Shown: positions 13,828-22,307 of the stretch, in pieces
Layout: every line of letters starts with the position of its first letter
Numbering within the stretch: position 1 is the first letter of the stretch
Origin: an uncultured Alistipes sp.
Lineage (GTDB): Bacteria > Bacteroidota > Bacteroidia > Bacteroidales > Rikenellaceae
Reading direction: 5' to 3'
NCBI GenBank assembly: GCA_900544265.1
Contig: UQUQ01000002.1
Coordinates: 1 to 64,000 of the forward strand
DNA length: 64,000 nt
Made by a program: the position numbers and the translations under genes
The notes under the pieces: model-generated
What the model was told of the DNA's origin: nothing
Database searches by the model: none
Seen by the model: the letters and a program-made list of their open reading frames with translations, nothing else

Positions 13828-15594
13828 ATGAAATCAAGTATTATCGACGTTCCGCGCCAACATACACAGAAGGACCTCTTCGGCATCCAGGTCTATCAGG
13901 ATGCCCTGATCCGTTATATCGAACTCACCGATACCCCTATTACCATTGCCTTGCAGGGTGAGTGGGGCAGCGGCAAGACCTCGTTGATGAACCTGTTGCG
14001 ATACAACCTCTGCGAGGTGGATCATGCGCCGTTCTTCCCGGTCTGGATCAACACGTGGCAGTATTCGCTCATGAAGACGCCGCAGCAGGCCATCATCTCG
14101 ATTCTCGAGGGGATCATCAACCAGATCGGAGCCCTGAATCCCAACCTGCAACGCTGGGAGGAGAGCAAAAAGAAGATCGGCGGGCTCTTCAAGAAAATGG
14201 CTACCGTCGGGACGAAGGTTGCCGCCGGAGCAGTAGGAATTGACGGAGGCGTGGTTGATGAATTCTTCTCCGGGGATTCGTCAAGTGCCTCGTCGGAGAT
14301 CCTCCAGCTCAAGGAAGAGATCGCCAAACTGATCGGCGACGCCCTGGCCCGTGACACTTCGAAGCAGGGCTTCACCTTCTACATCGACGATCTCGACCGG
14401 ATCGACCCTCCGGTCGCCGTCGAAATCCTCGAACTGCTGAAAAACATCTTCGACCTGGAGAAGTGCGTCTTTATCCTGGCCATCGACTACGATGTAGTCA
14501 TCAAGGGGTTGAAACCCAAATTCGGCGAGTTGACCGATGCCAACGAACGCGAATTCCGGTCGTTCTTCGACAAGATCATTCAACTGCCCTTCTCGATGCC
14601 CGTCGCCTCGTACAACGTCGACACGTTTCTGGTCGATGCGCTGCGGAAGATCGAATTCTTCACCGATGCGGAGCTCGATGATCCGGCTTTGGCCGAAACC
14701 CTCTCCGAGATCACGCGTCTTTCGGTGGGCAGCAATCCCCGATCGCTCAAACGGCTGACCAATACGCTGGCCCTGATCTCGATCATCAACGAAATGCAGC
14801 ATCAGGGCGAGACCACTCCGCAGGAGCGGCAGAACAAGACGCTCAACTATGCGCTGGTCTGTATGCAGATTGCCTATCCCTATATCTACAACCAGTTGAC
14901 CGAGGAGCCCGATTTCAAGGCCTGGAACGAGAAAATCGCCTCGAAACTCAAACTGCGGCCGCTGACCGAGGCCGAACTGGAGTCGCTCGATGCCACGGAG
15001 GAGTTCGACGAGGAGTGGGAGAAGGTCGTCTTCCGCATGTGCCAGAAGGAGACCTATCTGAGCAACCGGGTCTTCAACGTCTCGGCCCTCTTCAACCGAA
15101 TTGCCGATCTGGTTGGCGACGACGCCTCGCTGGGTGAGGTGATCGCCTCGACACTTGAATTATCGGCCGTCACGAATCTGAAGGCCTTCGACGGCCCGAT
15201 GAAGAAGCCCGGCGAGCGCAACCGCGATACGCAGACCTACAGTTTCAACGGCAAACCCTATGCCCGAAAAACCGAGTTTGTACACGATGTGGTGGCCTAC
15301 TACGTCTCACAGCACCCCGACACCACCCATGAACAACTTAAGGAGGCGTTCTGCATCAAACGAAACATGGACAAGGTCTTCATGGACTATGACCAATATC
15401 TGGCACAATTGGCCGAACGGGGCAGCGTGGATTTCTTCGGGCGAAAACCGGATATTCCGACGATCCAGCTGGCTGACCGGAAGATCGTTATTGCCGCCAA
15501 CTGGCCGACGCAGGTTAATGGCAAACCGGCAGAATTTGCCAAGTTGCTCGATTTGTTGCGCAACAAGTTGGGGTATGACATAAAAGCCAATTAA
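13828..15594 (+). CDS. KAP-family P-loop NTPase
   Basis: A 588-residue NTPase. Walker A is GEWGSGKT at residues 44-51 and Walker B is FYIDDLDRID at about 184-193, with the DDLDR form typical of the KAP family. A Gly/Ala-rich stretch at about 130-160 sits where many KAP proteins have membrane spans and may be a weak membrane-dipping segment. The last roughly 118 residues are a module shared with the OmpA-domain protein (HPDTTHEQLKEAF..., LLDLLRNKLGYDI). Starting at 13828 puts Walker A at the usual distance; an upstream GTG is rejected. KAP NTPases occur in several phage-defence contexts. Here it is the last gene of the cluster and probably its energy-using switch. Confidence 0.82.
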   Translation: MKSSIIDVPRQHTQKDLFGIQVYQDALIRYIELTDTPITIALQGEWGSGKTSLMNLLRYNLCEVDHAPFFPVWINTWQYSLMKTPQQAIISILEGIINQIGALNPNLQRWEESKKKIGGLFKKMATVGTKVAAGAVGIDGGVVDEFFSGDSSSASSEILQLKEEIAKLIGDALARDTSKQGFTFYIDDLDRIDPPVAVEILELLKNIFDLEKCVFILAIDYDVVIKGLKPKFGELTDANEREFRSFFDKIIQLPFSMPVASYNVDTFLVDALRKIEFFTDAELDDPALAETLSEITRLSVGSNPRSLKRLTNTLALISIINEMQHQGETTPQERQNKTLNYALVCMQIAYPYIYNQLTEEPDFKAWNEKIASKLKLRPLTEAELESLDATEEFDEEWEKVVFRMCQKETYLSNRVFNVSALFNRIADLVGDDASLGEVIASTLELSAVTNLKAFDGPMKKPGERNRDTQTYSFNGKPYARKTEFVHDVVAYYVSQHPDTTHEQLKEAFCIKRNMDKVFMDYDQYLAQLAERGSVDFFGRKPDIPTIQLADRKIVIAANWPTQVNGKPAEFAKLLDLLRNKLGYDIKAN

Positions 15595-15616
15595 TTTTAT
15601 CGTTGGTATAAAATAA

Positions 15617-17482
15617 TTTATTACACTTTTTACAGTAATGACGCTATTGCCGGCGTCGAAATGTAGTAAGATCGGTTACACCATCACCTCTACCAAGAGT
15701 GCAGACAACGATTTATCACGGACGGACAAGATGGGGCGCCTGAGGACGGCCAGGATGGTGCCGTCGGACTGAATGGACAGGATGGCGACGTTTTTTTCAG
15801 CGATGTTGCTCAGGACGAGGACTATCTCTATCTCACCCTCTCGGGCGGCGAGCGCATCGAGGTGCCGAAGCATCATCCGCACTGCGTATCCTTCTCCGAG
15901 ACGGAGGCCATCTGGGTGTTTCCCAACAAGACGTACACCATTGACTGTACCATTACGGACGCTGATGAAAATACGGTGATAAAAGCTCTTGCGCAAGATG
16001 GATTCCGTGCTGTCGTAAAAGAGCCCGATTTCTCAACAGGCGTAATTGAGATTACGATCCCGGAGACAGTTCTATCCAGCAAGATTCTTGTCTTTGTTAC
16101 GAACGGGAAGAAGCGAACGATCATGAGATCCATCAATTTTGTGGAGAGAGGGGATATCTTTATAACCACCAAATCCTACACGGTTGACTCCAATGGCGAC
16201 TCCGTAAGCATCGACCTCTCTACCAATATCGATTATACGGTTGAGATTCCGGAAGAGGACACGTTATGGATTTCCATATCGGGCACAGAGACCCGCATTG
16301 CCATGAGAGACGGTCGCATTTCTTATCCAGCCCAATGAGAATCTCACGTATAGATACTCCACCATCAAGTTCATCAATGAGCAGGGTGTTACCGGAGAGA
16401 CCGTGCTGATAACCCAGAAGTCGGGAACGTCAAGGATCATCAATGTGGAGACCCCGGGAAGCCTGGAGACAATCATGAGCAAGGATGAAAGAAACAAGAG
16501 GAAGGATTTGAAGATAATGGGATCCCTCAACAGCTTCGACTTCGAGTTCATTCGGACAATGCCGCTCCTTAATACGCTTGACCTCCGGGATACCCAGATC
16601 GAAACCCTGCCGGCAAGTTGCCTGGCCGAGACCAGAATGTCTACCGTGATACTGCCTGCATCCTTGAAGAAAATCTCAAGCAGGGCCTTTTATGGCTCGG
16701 CCATAACATCGCTGTATATCCCCGAATCGGTGGAGGAGATAGGGGATTATGCTTTTGCCAATACATCGGCCTTGACTGGAAACATCGTCATACCGGACAA
16801 TGTGACCACCATCGGCAACAATGCCTTCCAAAGCTCGGCATTCAATGGGACCCTGCATATTGGAGCATCGGTTCAGATCATCGGGGAATATGCATTCAGC
16901 AAATGCCAGGGAACCGGAGATATCATCATACCGGGCAATGTGACAAGTCTGGGGGCATATGCCTTTTATCAATGTACGGGCTTTACGGGAAGTCTGAATA
17001 TAGGAAGCGGAGTGACCATTATCAATGAATATACCTTTTCAGGCTGCTCGGGTCTTAAAGAGATATTGAAGTTTGGCAACAGTATCACATCGATAGGAGA
17101 GTATGCATTTGATGGTTGCAGTTCTCTGACGGGAAATGTCAACCTGCCGGAAACGCTTACAGAGATAGGTGATTATGCGTTCTGTGGTTGTACCGGGTTC
17201 ACTGGATATCTGAAAATTGGGCCTAACGTAACTGATATTGGAGATCGTGTATTTTTTCAACAACTGGATGATCCGTATGATTATCTTAATGGCTTTAAGA
17301 AACTAAATTTTGAAAAGATATATTGTATGGCAGTTACACCTCCAAATATTGATAATACTACATTTGGTTATTATAATAGGAGTTGGCCTGAACATCTTTT
17401 GGTCCCGGTAGGATGTAAGGAGACGTATGAAGGTGAGGTTTGGTGGAAATATTTTACGATAATAGAGGAGACGGAATTTTAA
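15617..17482 (+). pseudogene. BspA-like leucine-rich-repeat surface protein, frameshifted
   Basis: A former surface lipoprotein of about 600 residues. A signal-peptide remnant with a Cys (FTVMTLLPASKCSKIGY) is in one frame. A second frame, entered near 15,714, encodes a collagen-like DGQDG stretch and two beta-sandwich segments, and stops at 16,338. The original frame resumes near 16,331 (PNENLTYRYSTIKF) and runs to the end with about eight LRR_5 repeats of the form IGEYAFxxCxxLTGxxxIPxxVTxIG. Two frame changes in one gene make a functional product unlikely, unless phase variation restores it. BspA repeats bind host or matrix proteins in other Bacteroidetes. The AT content rises toward the 3' end. 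Confidence 0.75.
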
Positions 17483-17678
17483 ACTTATGAAGACATGCAG
17501 AATCGAAGGGAGAGAATGACAGCCGACAATATTATTCCGCAGATTGTCGACTTCGGTCGGCTGCTGATTGAATCCAGCCTAGACACCTTCAGAAGGGTGA
17601 ACGCTGTCGTAAGGCAGAGGCTGTCGTGAAAAAGCATCAGTCTGCCCAACGCTTGGGAAATATTCTCCCATAAAGTTA
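17483..17678. other. Non-coding stretch after the BspA pseudogene
   Basis: It holds a 37-codon reading frame at 17516-17629 (MTADNIIPQIVDFGRLLIES...) with no strong ribosome binding site, which I do not call as a gene. There is also an inverted repeat CAGCCGAC/GTCGGCTG with an inner GACAAT/ATTGTC pair, around 17,520-17,566. Confidence 0.3.
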
Positions 17679-17723
17679 GATAAAGGCTATTTAGGAATTA
17701 AAAATTCCTAAATAGCCTTTATC
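17679..17723. terminator. Perfect 21-bp palindrome between convergent genes
   Basis: Two perfectly complementary 21-base arms (17679-17699 and 17703-17723, beginning GATAAAGGCTATTTAGG) enclose a three-base AAA loop. It lies between the plus-strand pseudogene and minus-strand coding remnants. The arm centre is AT-rich, so it may act as a two-way terminator. Its perfect symmetry is also typical of recombination or IS-end debris. Confidence 0.7.
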
Positions 17724-17729
17724 AGTACC

Positions 17730-17978
17730 TCATAAGATTTGTCTTTCAATCGGGAAATAGTTCCCGATCCAAGGCAATTTGGGGGACAGGTACGATTTCT
17801 TATCCATGGCCGTTTTGCCCATCAACTGCAGAAACGACTCCTCATTGGGTCTAGCTCTCCGTGGCCGTAATATGAATTTGGAGAAAATCGTTTTACCACC
17901 TATCTTTGTATTCGAGATGCGTTCTTTCCGGCTATGCAGACTCGAGTGATTCAGAGAATATCGCTCGTCTCCAAATCG
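17730..17978 (-). pseudogene. Orphan 82-residue coding fragment
   Basis: An open minus-strand frame with no upstream start codon. It reads RFGDERYSLNHSSLHSRKER, then a Lys/Arg-rich part (FILRPRRARP), and ends LPWIGNYFPIERQIL. The residue mix looks protein-like, and the palindrome follows seven bases after its stop. I do not recognise the family. It abuts the truncated recombinase in a different frame, which suggests a junction or deletion near 17,980. Confidence 0.35.
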
Positions 17979-17985
17979 TTAGCTC

Positions 17986-19107
17986 TCAACCGGCAGATTT
18001 CTGTAAATATCTCTCATTCAGCGGATATTTCTGAAACCAATGTCTTGCGCAATGAAAAGTTATGTTCTTGTTGATCCCGCAGACTTCGGCAATCTCTTTC
18101 AGATATTCGTTGCACTTCTGGTTTGACGGTACGGGGAGCAGACGTTTGCCTTTACGGAAGTGTTTGTATTTCTCAATAATCTGGAGCGGCACATCCAGCA
18201 GTCGCACGTTGAACGGGACTTTGGTCTTCTGTCGATGAAAACTGATCCAGGTATTGCCATCAGCCCATACATTCAGCTGGTCTTCCGTGAGGTTGTAAAC
18301 ATCAATGTACGCCAATCCTGTATAGCAGCTGAATATAAATATGTCTCTGACCTGCTCCAGCCGCAGGCTTTCAAATTCCTTATTGTACAAACGGGAAACC
18401 TCTTCGATCGTGAGGTATCCCCGGTCCACCTTGTCAAGGTGTAGTTTTTGTTGCTTGAAAGGGTCTGCTGCAACCCATCCGTTGTCTTTTGCCATCTTGT
18501 ATATGGAGGCAAAACGGTGGATAAACTTTACTGCAGTATTATTGTTGAGCCGATGTGCCGAGCGTAGCCAAAGGTATAGTTTGTCCAGAAAACGCTTGTT
18601 GATATCCTGCAAGGGAAGGTCACTTACCTTGAACTCATCCCGGAGAAACTCCTGCAGGCGATTACGGCAAACCTTATATCGGAAGAAGGACTCCTGGCCG
18701 TAGTCCTGTGTCAGTACAAGTTTTTCGTAGTCCTCAATGTATTTATTGCATAACGCAATGAGTGTCATACTGCGCTCGTCCTGGCAGAGTATGGAACTCT
18801 TGATCTTACTTGCCGTTATTACCTCGCCACGATAAATCATATCATTGTACTTGCGTTTGATCGTGGCGTGAAAATCGAACAGGGTGCTGTTGATCACCTG
18901 TTCCTCATGTGTTTGTCCCTTAGTCTTGTACTCCAGGGGAAGCCATCGTTCGGGTTCTATGTACATCTTGGTCGAAAAGTGTACCATCTCCCCGTTGACG
19001 GTAATGCGTGCTACGATGGGTGCTTTGCCATCAGGACGACATTTGCCCTTCTGAATGACGAAAATCACGCTGAAGGTGTTCTTGCTTGCTTTTTTGTCTG
19101 CTTTCAT
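17986..19107 (-). pseudogene. Truncated tyrosine recombinase beside tRNA-Ser
   Basis: A 373-residue remnant of a Bacteroidetes integrase. The Arm domain, core-binding region and first half of the catalytic domain are intact (CYTGLAYIDV, RQKTKV, ITFHCARHWF). After ARH the sequence changes to FQKYPLNERYLQKSAG and stops. The distal His of the GH motif and the nucleophile Tyr are missing, so it cannot recombine DNA by itself. The start is ATG 19107, with a -7 element TAACTTTG (19129-19136, minus strand) 20-30 bases upstream; an upstream TTG is rejected. It was probably the integrase of the island that now holds the KAP cluster. Confidence 0.75.
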
Positions 19108-19173
19108 ACTCTCTGTTATTTGGTGATACAAAGTTAAATATCAATAATTTACTGAAAGCCAAAGCAGTATAGT

Positions 19174-19319
19174 CAGAAGTAGTCGTATTTCAGACGTTTG
19201 TAGTCGGGTTACGCGCAATGTCTATTGCGGTTACGAACAGGTTACCGCAAGATGTCTATTAGGTGGATATTTGCCTGTTGATAATCAGTTGTTTGCCGTC
19301 CTGAAGTAGTCATATTCAG
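19174..19319. repeat. Imperfect direct and inverted repeats upstream of the truncated integrase
   Basis: CAGAAGTAGTCGTATTTCAG (19174-19193) recurs in near-identical form as CTGAAGTAGTCATATTCAG (19301-19319). Between them ATGTCTATT occurs twice (19218, 19252), flanking an inverted repeat TTGCGGTTA/GTTACCGCAA. The 282 bases between the integrase promoter and the tRNA contain no gene. These are candidate integrase arm-binding sites of an attachment region. Confidence 0.45.
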
Positions 19320-19413
19320 CAAAAAAGGGACGCTGAACGGACAAAAAATCAAACAGTTAGATGCGCAACTAAAACAAAATGAGGATATTACTCATCGTAA
19401 CATCCTCATTGTC

Positions 19414-19505
19414 TGGCGGAGAGAACGAGATTCGAACTCGTGGTACGGGTTGCCCCGTACGTCGGTTTAGCAAACCGGTGGTTTCAGCCACTCACCCATC
19501 TCTCC
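19414..19505 (-). tRNA. tRNA-Ser (anticodon GCU)
   Basis: Read on the minus strand, the acceptor arms GGAGAGA and TCTCTCC pair, with discriminator G and an encoded CCA. The anticodon loop is TTGCTAA, giving anticodon GCU for AGC/AGU serine codons. A long variable arm (TACGGG/CCCGTA) is typical of serine tRNA, and GTTCGAATC is the T loop. Its 3' end faces the integrase remnant, the usual geometry of an integration site. Confidence 0.95.
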
Positions 19506-19542
19506 GGGCCGCCTTCCGGGCGTTTCCGTCCGAAAGGGTGTG

Positions 19543-19600
19543 CAAATATAGAATCTTTTTGGGAAAACACAAAGAAATGCGGCCGAAATTTCTATCTTTG
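19543..19600. promoter_or_regulatory. Divergent promoters of tRNA-Ser and the first pectin gene
   Basis: On the minus strand TATATTTG (19543-19550) lies about 38 bases before the tRNA. On the plus strand TATCTTTG (19593-19600) lies 23 bases before the GTG start of the esterase gene. Both fit TAnnTTTG; the -33 elements are poorly defined. Confidence 0.55.
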
Positions 19601-19623
19601 CATCATCCCCAAACTCCGAACCG

Positions 19624-21015
19624 GTGAAAATCCTGCGTTTCATTCTCCTTGCGTGCACCCTGTGTGCGGGTGCCGGCGTCGCGGCGCAACCCGTCGCCAC
19701 GGAGCGTTTCGACCGCCCGCTCGGCGAGGTGCTCGACGAGGTGGCCGCCCGCTTCGGCGTGCAGATACGCTGCAAGCGCTTCGCCGCGGATACCGTTACG
19801 GCCCGTTGTGCCGACTTCCGCCTGCGGCCCTATTCACTCGACGAGTCGCTCGACAACCTGCTCCGCCCGCTCGACCTGGTCTGGGCCCGCGATGCGAAGC
19901 ACGAAGGGCGGATCGTCGTCCAACCCTATGAATACTACCGCCGCACGCCCGATGACGGCCGTAAGCTCCTGGTCTGGCTCTCGGCGCAGTATGCCGACAG
20001 TGCGGCGTGGGCGCGGCGCCGCGTGGAGGTGCTCGACGGCGTGCGCGAAATTCTTGCGCTCGAACCCTTCGAGCGGGCGCTGGTTGCCCGGCCCGACATT
20101 CGGCTGGGGCGCATCGTCCGCCACGACGGCTATACGACGCAGAACTACGCCCTCGAGACGCTGCCCGGGCTCTATGTCTGCGGCACGGTCTACGCACCGC
20201 TCGCGCGCGGACGCCATCCGCTCGTCGTCTCGCCCGCGGGGCACTGGGAGGGCGGGCGTTACCGCCCCGACCAGCAGCTGCGCATGGCCACCTTCGCCCG
20301 CATGGGCGCCGTGGCCGTCGACATGGACATCTTCGGCTGGGGCGACTCCGAACGGCAGGTCGGGCGCGAGTCCCACACGACGGTTTACGCCATGCAGATG
20401 CAGGTGCTCTGGTCGAAGGCCGTGACGCGGTGGATCGTCTCCGCGCGTCGCGACATCGACACAACGCGCATGGCCGCAACGGGCGGCTCGGGCGGCGCGA
20501 CGCACGCCCTGCTGCTGGCCGTCGTGGAGCCACGCTTCGCCGTGCTGGCCCCCGTCGTACATCTGGTTTCGCACTTCGACGGCGGCTGCCCGTGCGAGAG
20601 CGGGCGTCCCGTGGCGCTGGCCGCCGGCGGGAGCTGCATGCCCGAGATACTGGCTGCGGCGATGGCTCCGAAACCCGTGCTGACGGTGAGCGACGGCGGC
20701 GACTGGACGGCAACCTATCCCGTGTTGGAATATCCCTATCTGCAACGTATCTGGGGCTTTTACGGCGCGGCGGAGCGGGTGGAGAATGCCCATTTTTCGG
20801 ACGAGCGCCACGACTATGGCGTGAACAAGCGCCGCGCCGTCTATGAATTTTTCGCCCGCACGCTGGGGCTCGACCTTGAGCGGGCGGACGAGACGCGCGT
20901 GAGCGTGCAGCCCGAAGAGGCGCTGCGCTCCTTTGCGGACGGACTGCCCGCCGGGGCGGTGCGCAGCCGGGAGGAGCTGGAACAACTGCTCGGAAAACTC
21001 GAAAAAACAGAATAA
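19624..21015 (+). CDS. Secreted STN-domain / alpha-beta hydrolase fusion esterase
   Basis: A 463-residue protein with an N-terminal signal peptide (cleavage after about residue 21). Residues about 25-100 resemble an STN (secretin/TonB N-terminal) domain (RFDRPLGEVLDEVAARFGVQ ... SLDESLDNLLRPLDL). The rest is an alpha/beta hydrolase of the acetyl-xylan esterase type with nucleophile motif GGSGGATH, a cysteine-containing segment (GGCPCESG), and a late His (DERHDYG) that could complete the triad. It probably removes acetyl or methyl esters from pectic sugars in the periplasm. The start is GTG (VKILRF), preceded by a -7 element. The next gene begins two bases after its stop, so they are co-transcribed. 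Confidence 0.72.
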   Translation: MKILRFILLACTLCAGAGVAAQPVATERFDRPLGEVLDEVAARFGVQIRCKRFAADTVTARCADFRLRPYSLDESLDNLLRPLDLVWARDAKHEGRIVVQPYEYYRRTPDDGRKLLVWLSAQYADSAAWARRRVEVLDGVREILALEPFERALVARPDIRLGRIVRHDGYTTQNYALETLPGLYVCGTVYAPLARGRHPLVVSPAGHWEGGRYRPDQQLRMATFARMGAVAVDMDIFGWGDSERQVGRESHTTVYAMQMQVLWSKAVTRWIVSARRDIDTTRMAATGGSGGATHALLLAVVEPRFAVLAPVVHLVSHFDGGCPCESGRPVALAAGGSCMPEILAAAMAPKPVLTVSDGGDWTATYPVLEYPYLQRIWGFYGAAERVENAHFSDERHDYGVNKRRAVYEFFARTLGLDLERADETRVSVQPEEALRSFADGLPAGAVRSREELEQLLGKLEKTE

Positions 21016-21017
21016 CG

Positions 21018-22190
21018 ATGAAACGATTGACGATTCTCATGCTGGCGCTCTGCTTCGTCGGAAGCCTCTGCGCCGAAACCCGCCGGGATGTCTACCGCGT
21101 GACGGTCGACGGACGGCGGGCACAGTGTCCCGTGGTGATCCGCGACGTGCCCGACTGGGCCGTGAGCGCCGTGGTGCGCAGTGGCGGGCGGGAGATCCCC
21201 TCGCAGCTCGATGCGCCGCTGCGCGAGCTGGCCTTCGTGGCCGACGTCGACGGCACGCGCAAATTCCGCGTCGAGTGGTCGTCGGAGCCCGCACGGCGGG
21301 AGTATCCCGCGCGCGTGCATGCCCAGATGTGGCTCAAGAACGAGGACAAGAGCCTCCGCGCCGCGGACACCGTCGCGTCCGATCGCGACAACATGTACCA
21401 CCGGCTCCACCACCACGGCCCGGCCTTCGAGTCGGAGTATGCCGCCTACCGCATCTATTTCGACAAGAAGCAGACGATCGACACCTATGGTAAAAAGAGC
21501 CCGCGCCTGGAGCTGGCCGAGACGATGTGGTACCCTTCGGACGAGCAGCTTGCGGCCGGGTACGGCCACGACAACCTGCGCGTCTTCGGCTCGGTGGGCG
21601 TCGGGACCCTCAAGGGGTGGGACGCCGCCAAGAACAAGATGATCCACATCACGGAGTTCGACCGCCGCGAGGCGCGCATCATCGCCCGGGGGCCCGTGCG
21701 CACGGTGGTCGAGATGGCCGTCGAGGGGTGGCGCTACGGCGGACGCCGCATCGGCATGGTCTCGCGCTACATCCTCTATGCGGGCCACAGCGACGTGCAG
21801 GTCGAGAATAGCATCACGGGCGACTGCGACGGGCTGCTCTTCACGACCGGCGTGATGAAGATGGCCGGCAACAGCTTTCTGCGCATGGGCAATGCCATGG
21901 CGGCTGTCGGGTGTGACTTCCCGGAGAACGACACCCTGAAGTGGGAGCGCGAGCGCGTCGCCCTGGCCGTCGCCGTGCCGGCCGGACAGGTGCGCGCCGA
22001 TGCCGAGGACAAGACCAGCTACCTGTGGCTGCTCGCGCCCGACGAGCACGGGCACATCGACTACGTCTTCGACATGTGGTGGCGCAAGAGCCGCTGGCTC
22101 GAGGGCGTGAGCGACGAGGCGATGCTCACGGGTGTGCTCGATGCCGTGCGTCGGGCCGCTTCACCCGTCCGGGTGGAGCGTCTGCGGTAG
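21018..22190 (+). CDS. DUF4861-family secreted protein
   Basis: A 390-residue protein with a signal peptide (MKRLTILMLALCFVGSLCAE). The body matches the DUF4861 pattern common in pectin utilisation loci: an early strand-rich region, then HRLHHHGPAFESEYAAYRIYFD, a YGHDNLRVFGSVGVG segment and the late MWWRKSRWLEG motif. The fold is a beta-sandwich like those of large polysaccharide-active proteins. The enzymatic activity is not established; action on rhamnogalacturonan products is inferred from gene neighbours. Confidence 0.72.
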   Translation: MKRLTILMLALCFVGSLCAETRRDVYRVTVDGRRAQCPVVIRDVPDWAVSAVVRSGGREIPSQLDAPLRELAFVADVDGTRKFRVEWSSEPARREYPARVHAQMWLKNEDKSLRAADTVASDRDNMYHRLHHHGPAFESEYAAYRIYFDKKQTIDTYGKKSPRLELAETMWYPSDEQLAAGYGHDNLRVFGSVGVGTLKGWDAAKNKMIHITEFDRREARIIARGPVRTVVEMAVEGWRYGGRRIGMVSRYILYAGHSDVQVENSITGDCDGLLFTTGVMKMAGNSFLRMGNAMAAVGCDFPENDTLKWERERVALAVAVPAGQVRADAEDKTSYLWLLAPDEHGHIDYVFDMWWRKSRWLEGVSDEAMLTGVLDAVRRAASPVRVERLR

Positions 22191-22250
22191 TTTTGACGAA
22201 AAATACATCGTTTGCGTCAAAAAATCCCTGTTCAATGGGCAGGATCGTTC

Positions 22251-22258
22251 TACTTTTG
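22251..22258 (+). promoter_or_regulatory. -7 promoter element before the GH28 gene
   Basis: TACTTTTG fits TAnnTTTG and lies 50 bases before the polygalacturonase start, which suggests a separate transcript from here. Confidence 0.5.
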
Positions 22259-22307
22259 TATGCCTGAAATTACGAAATTATTTGCGAAAGTAAAACCTTA
22301 CTGTCTT

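Noticed and set aside
17516-17629. 37-codon frame after the BspA pseudogene
   Set aside because: Too short and without a clear ribosome binding site; noted in the spacer entry only.
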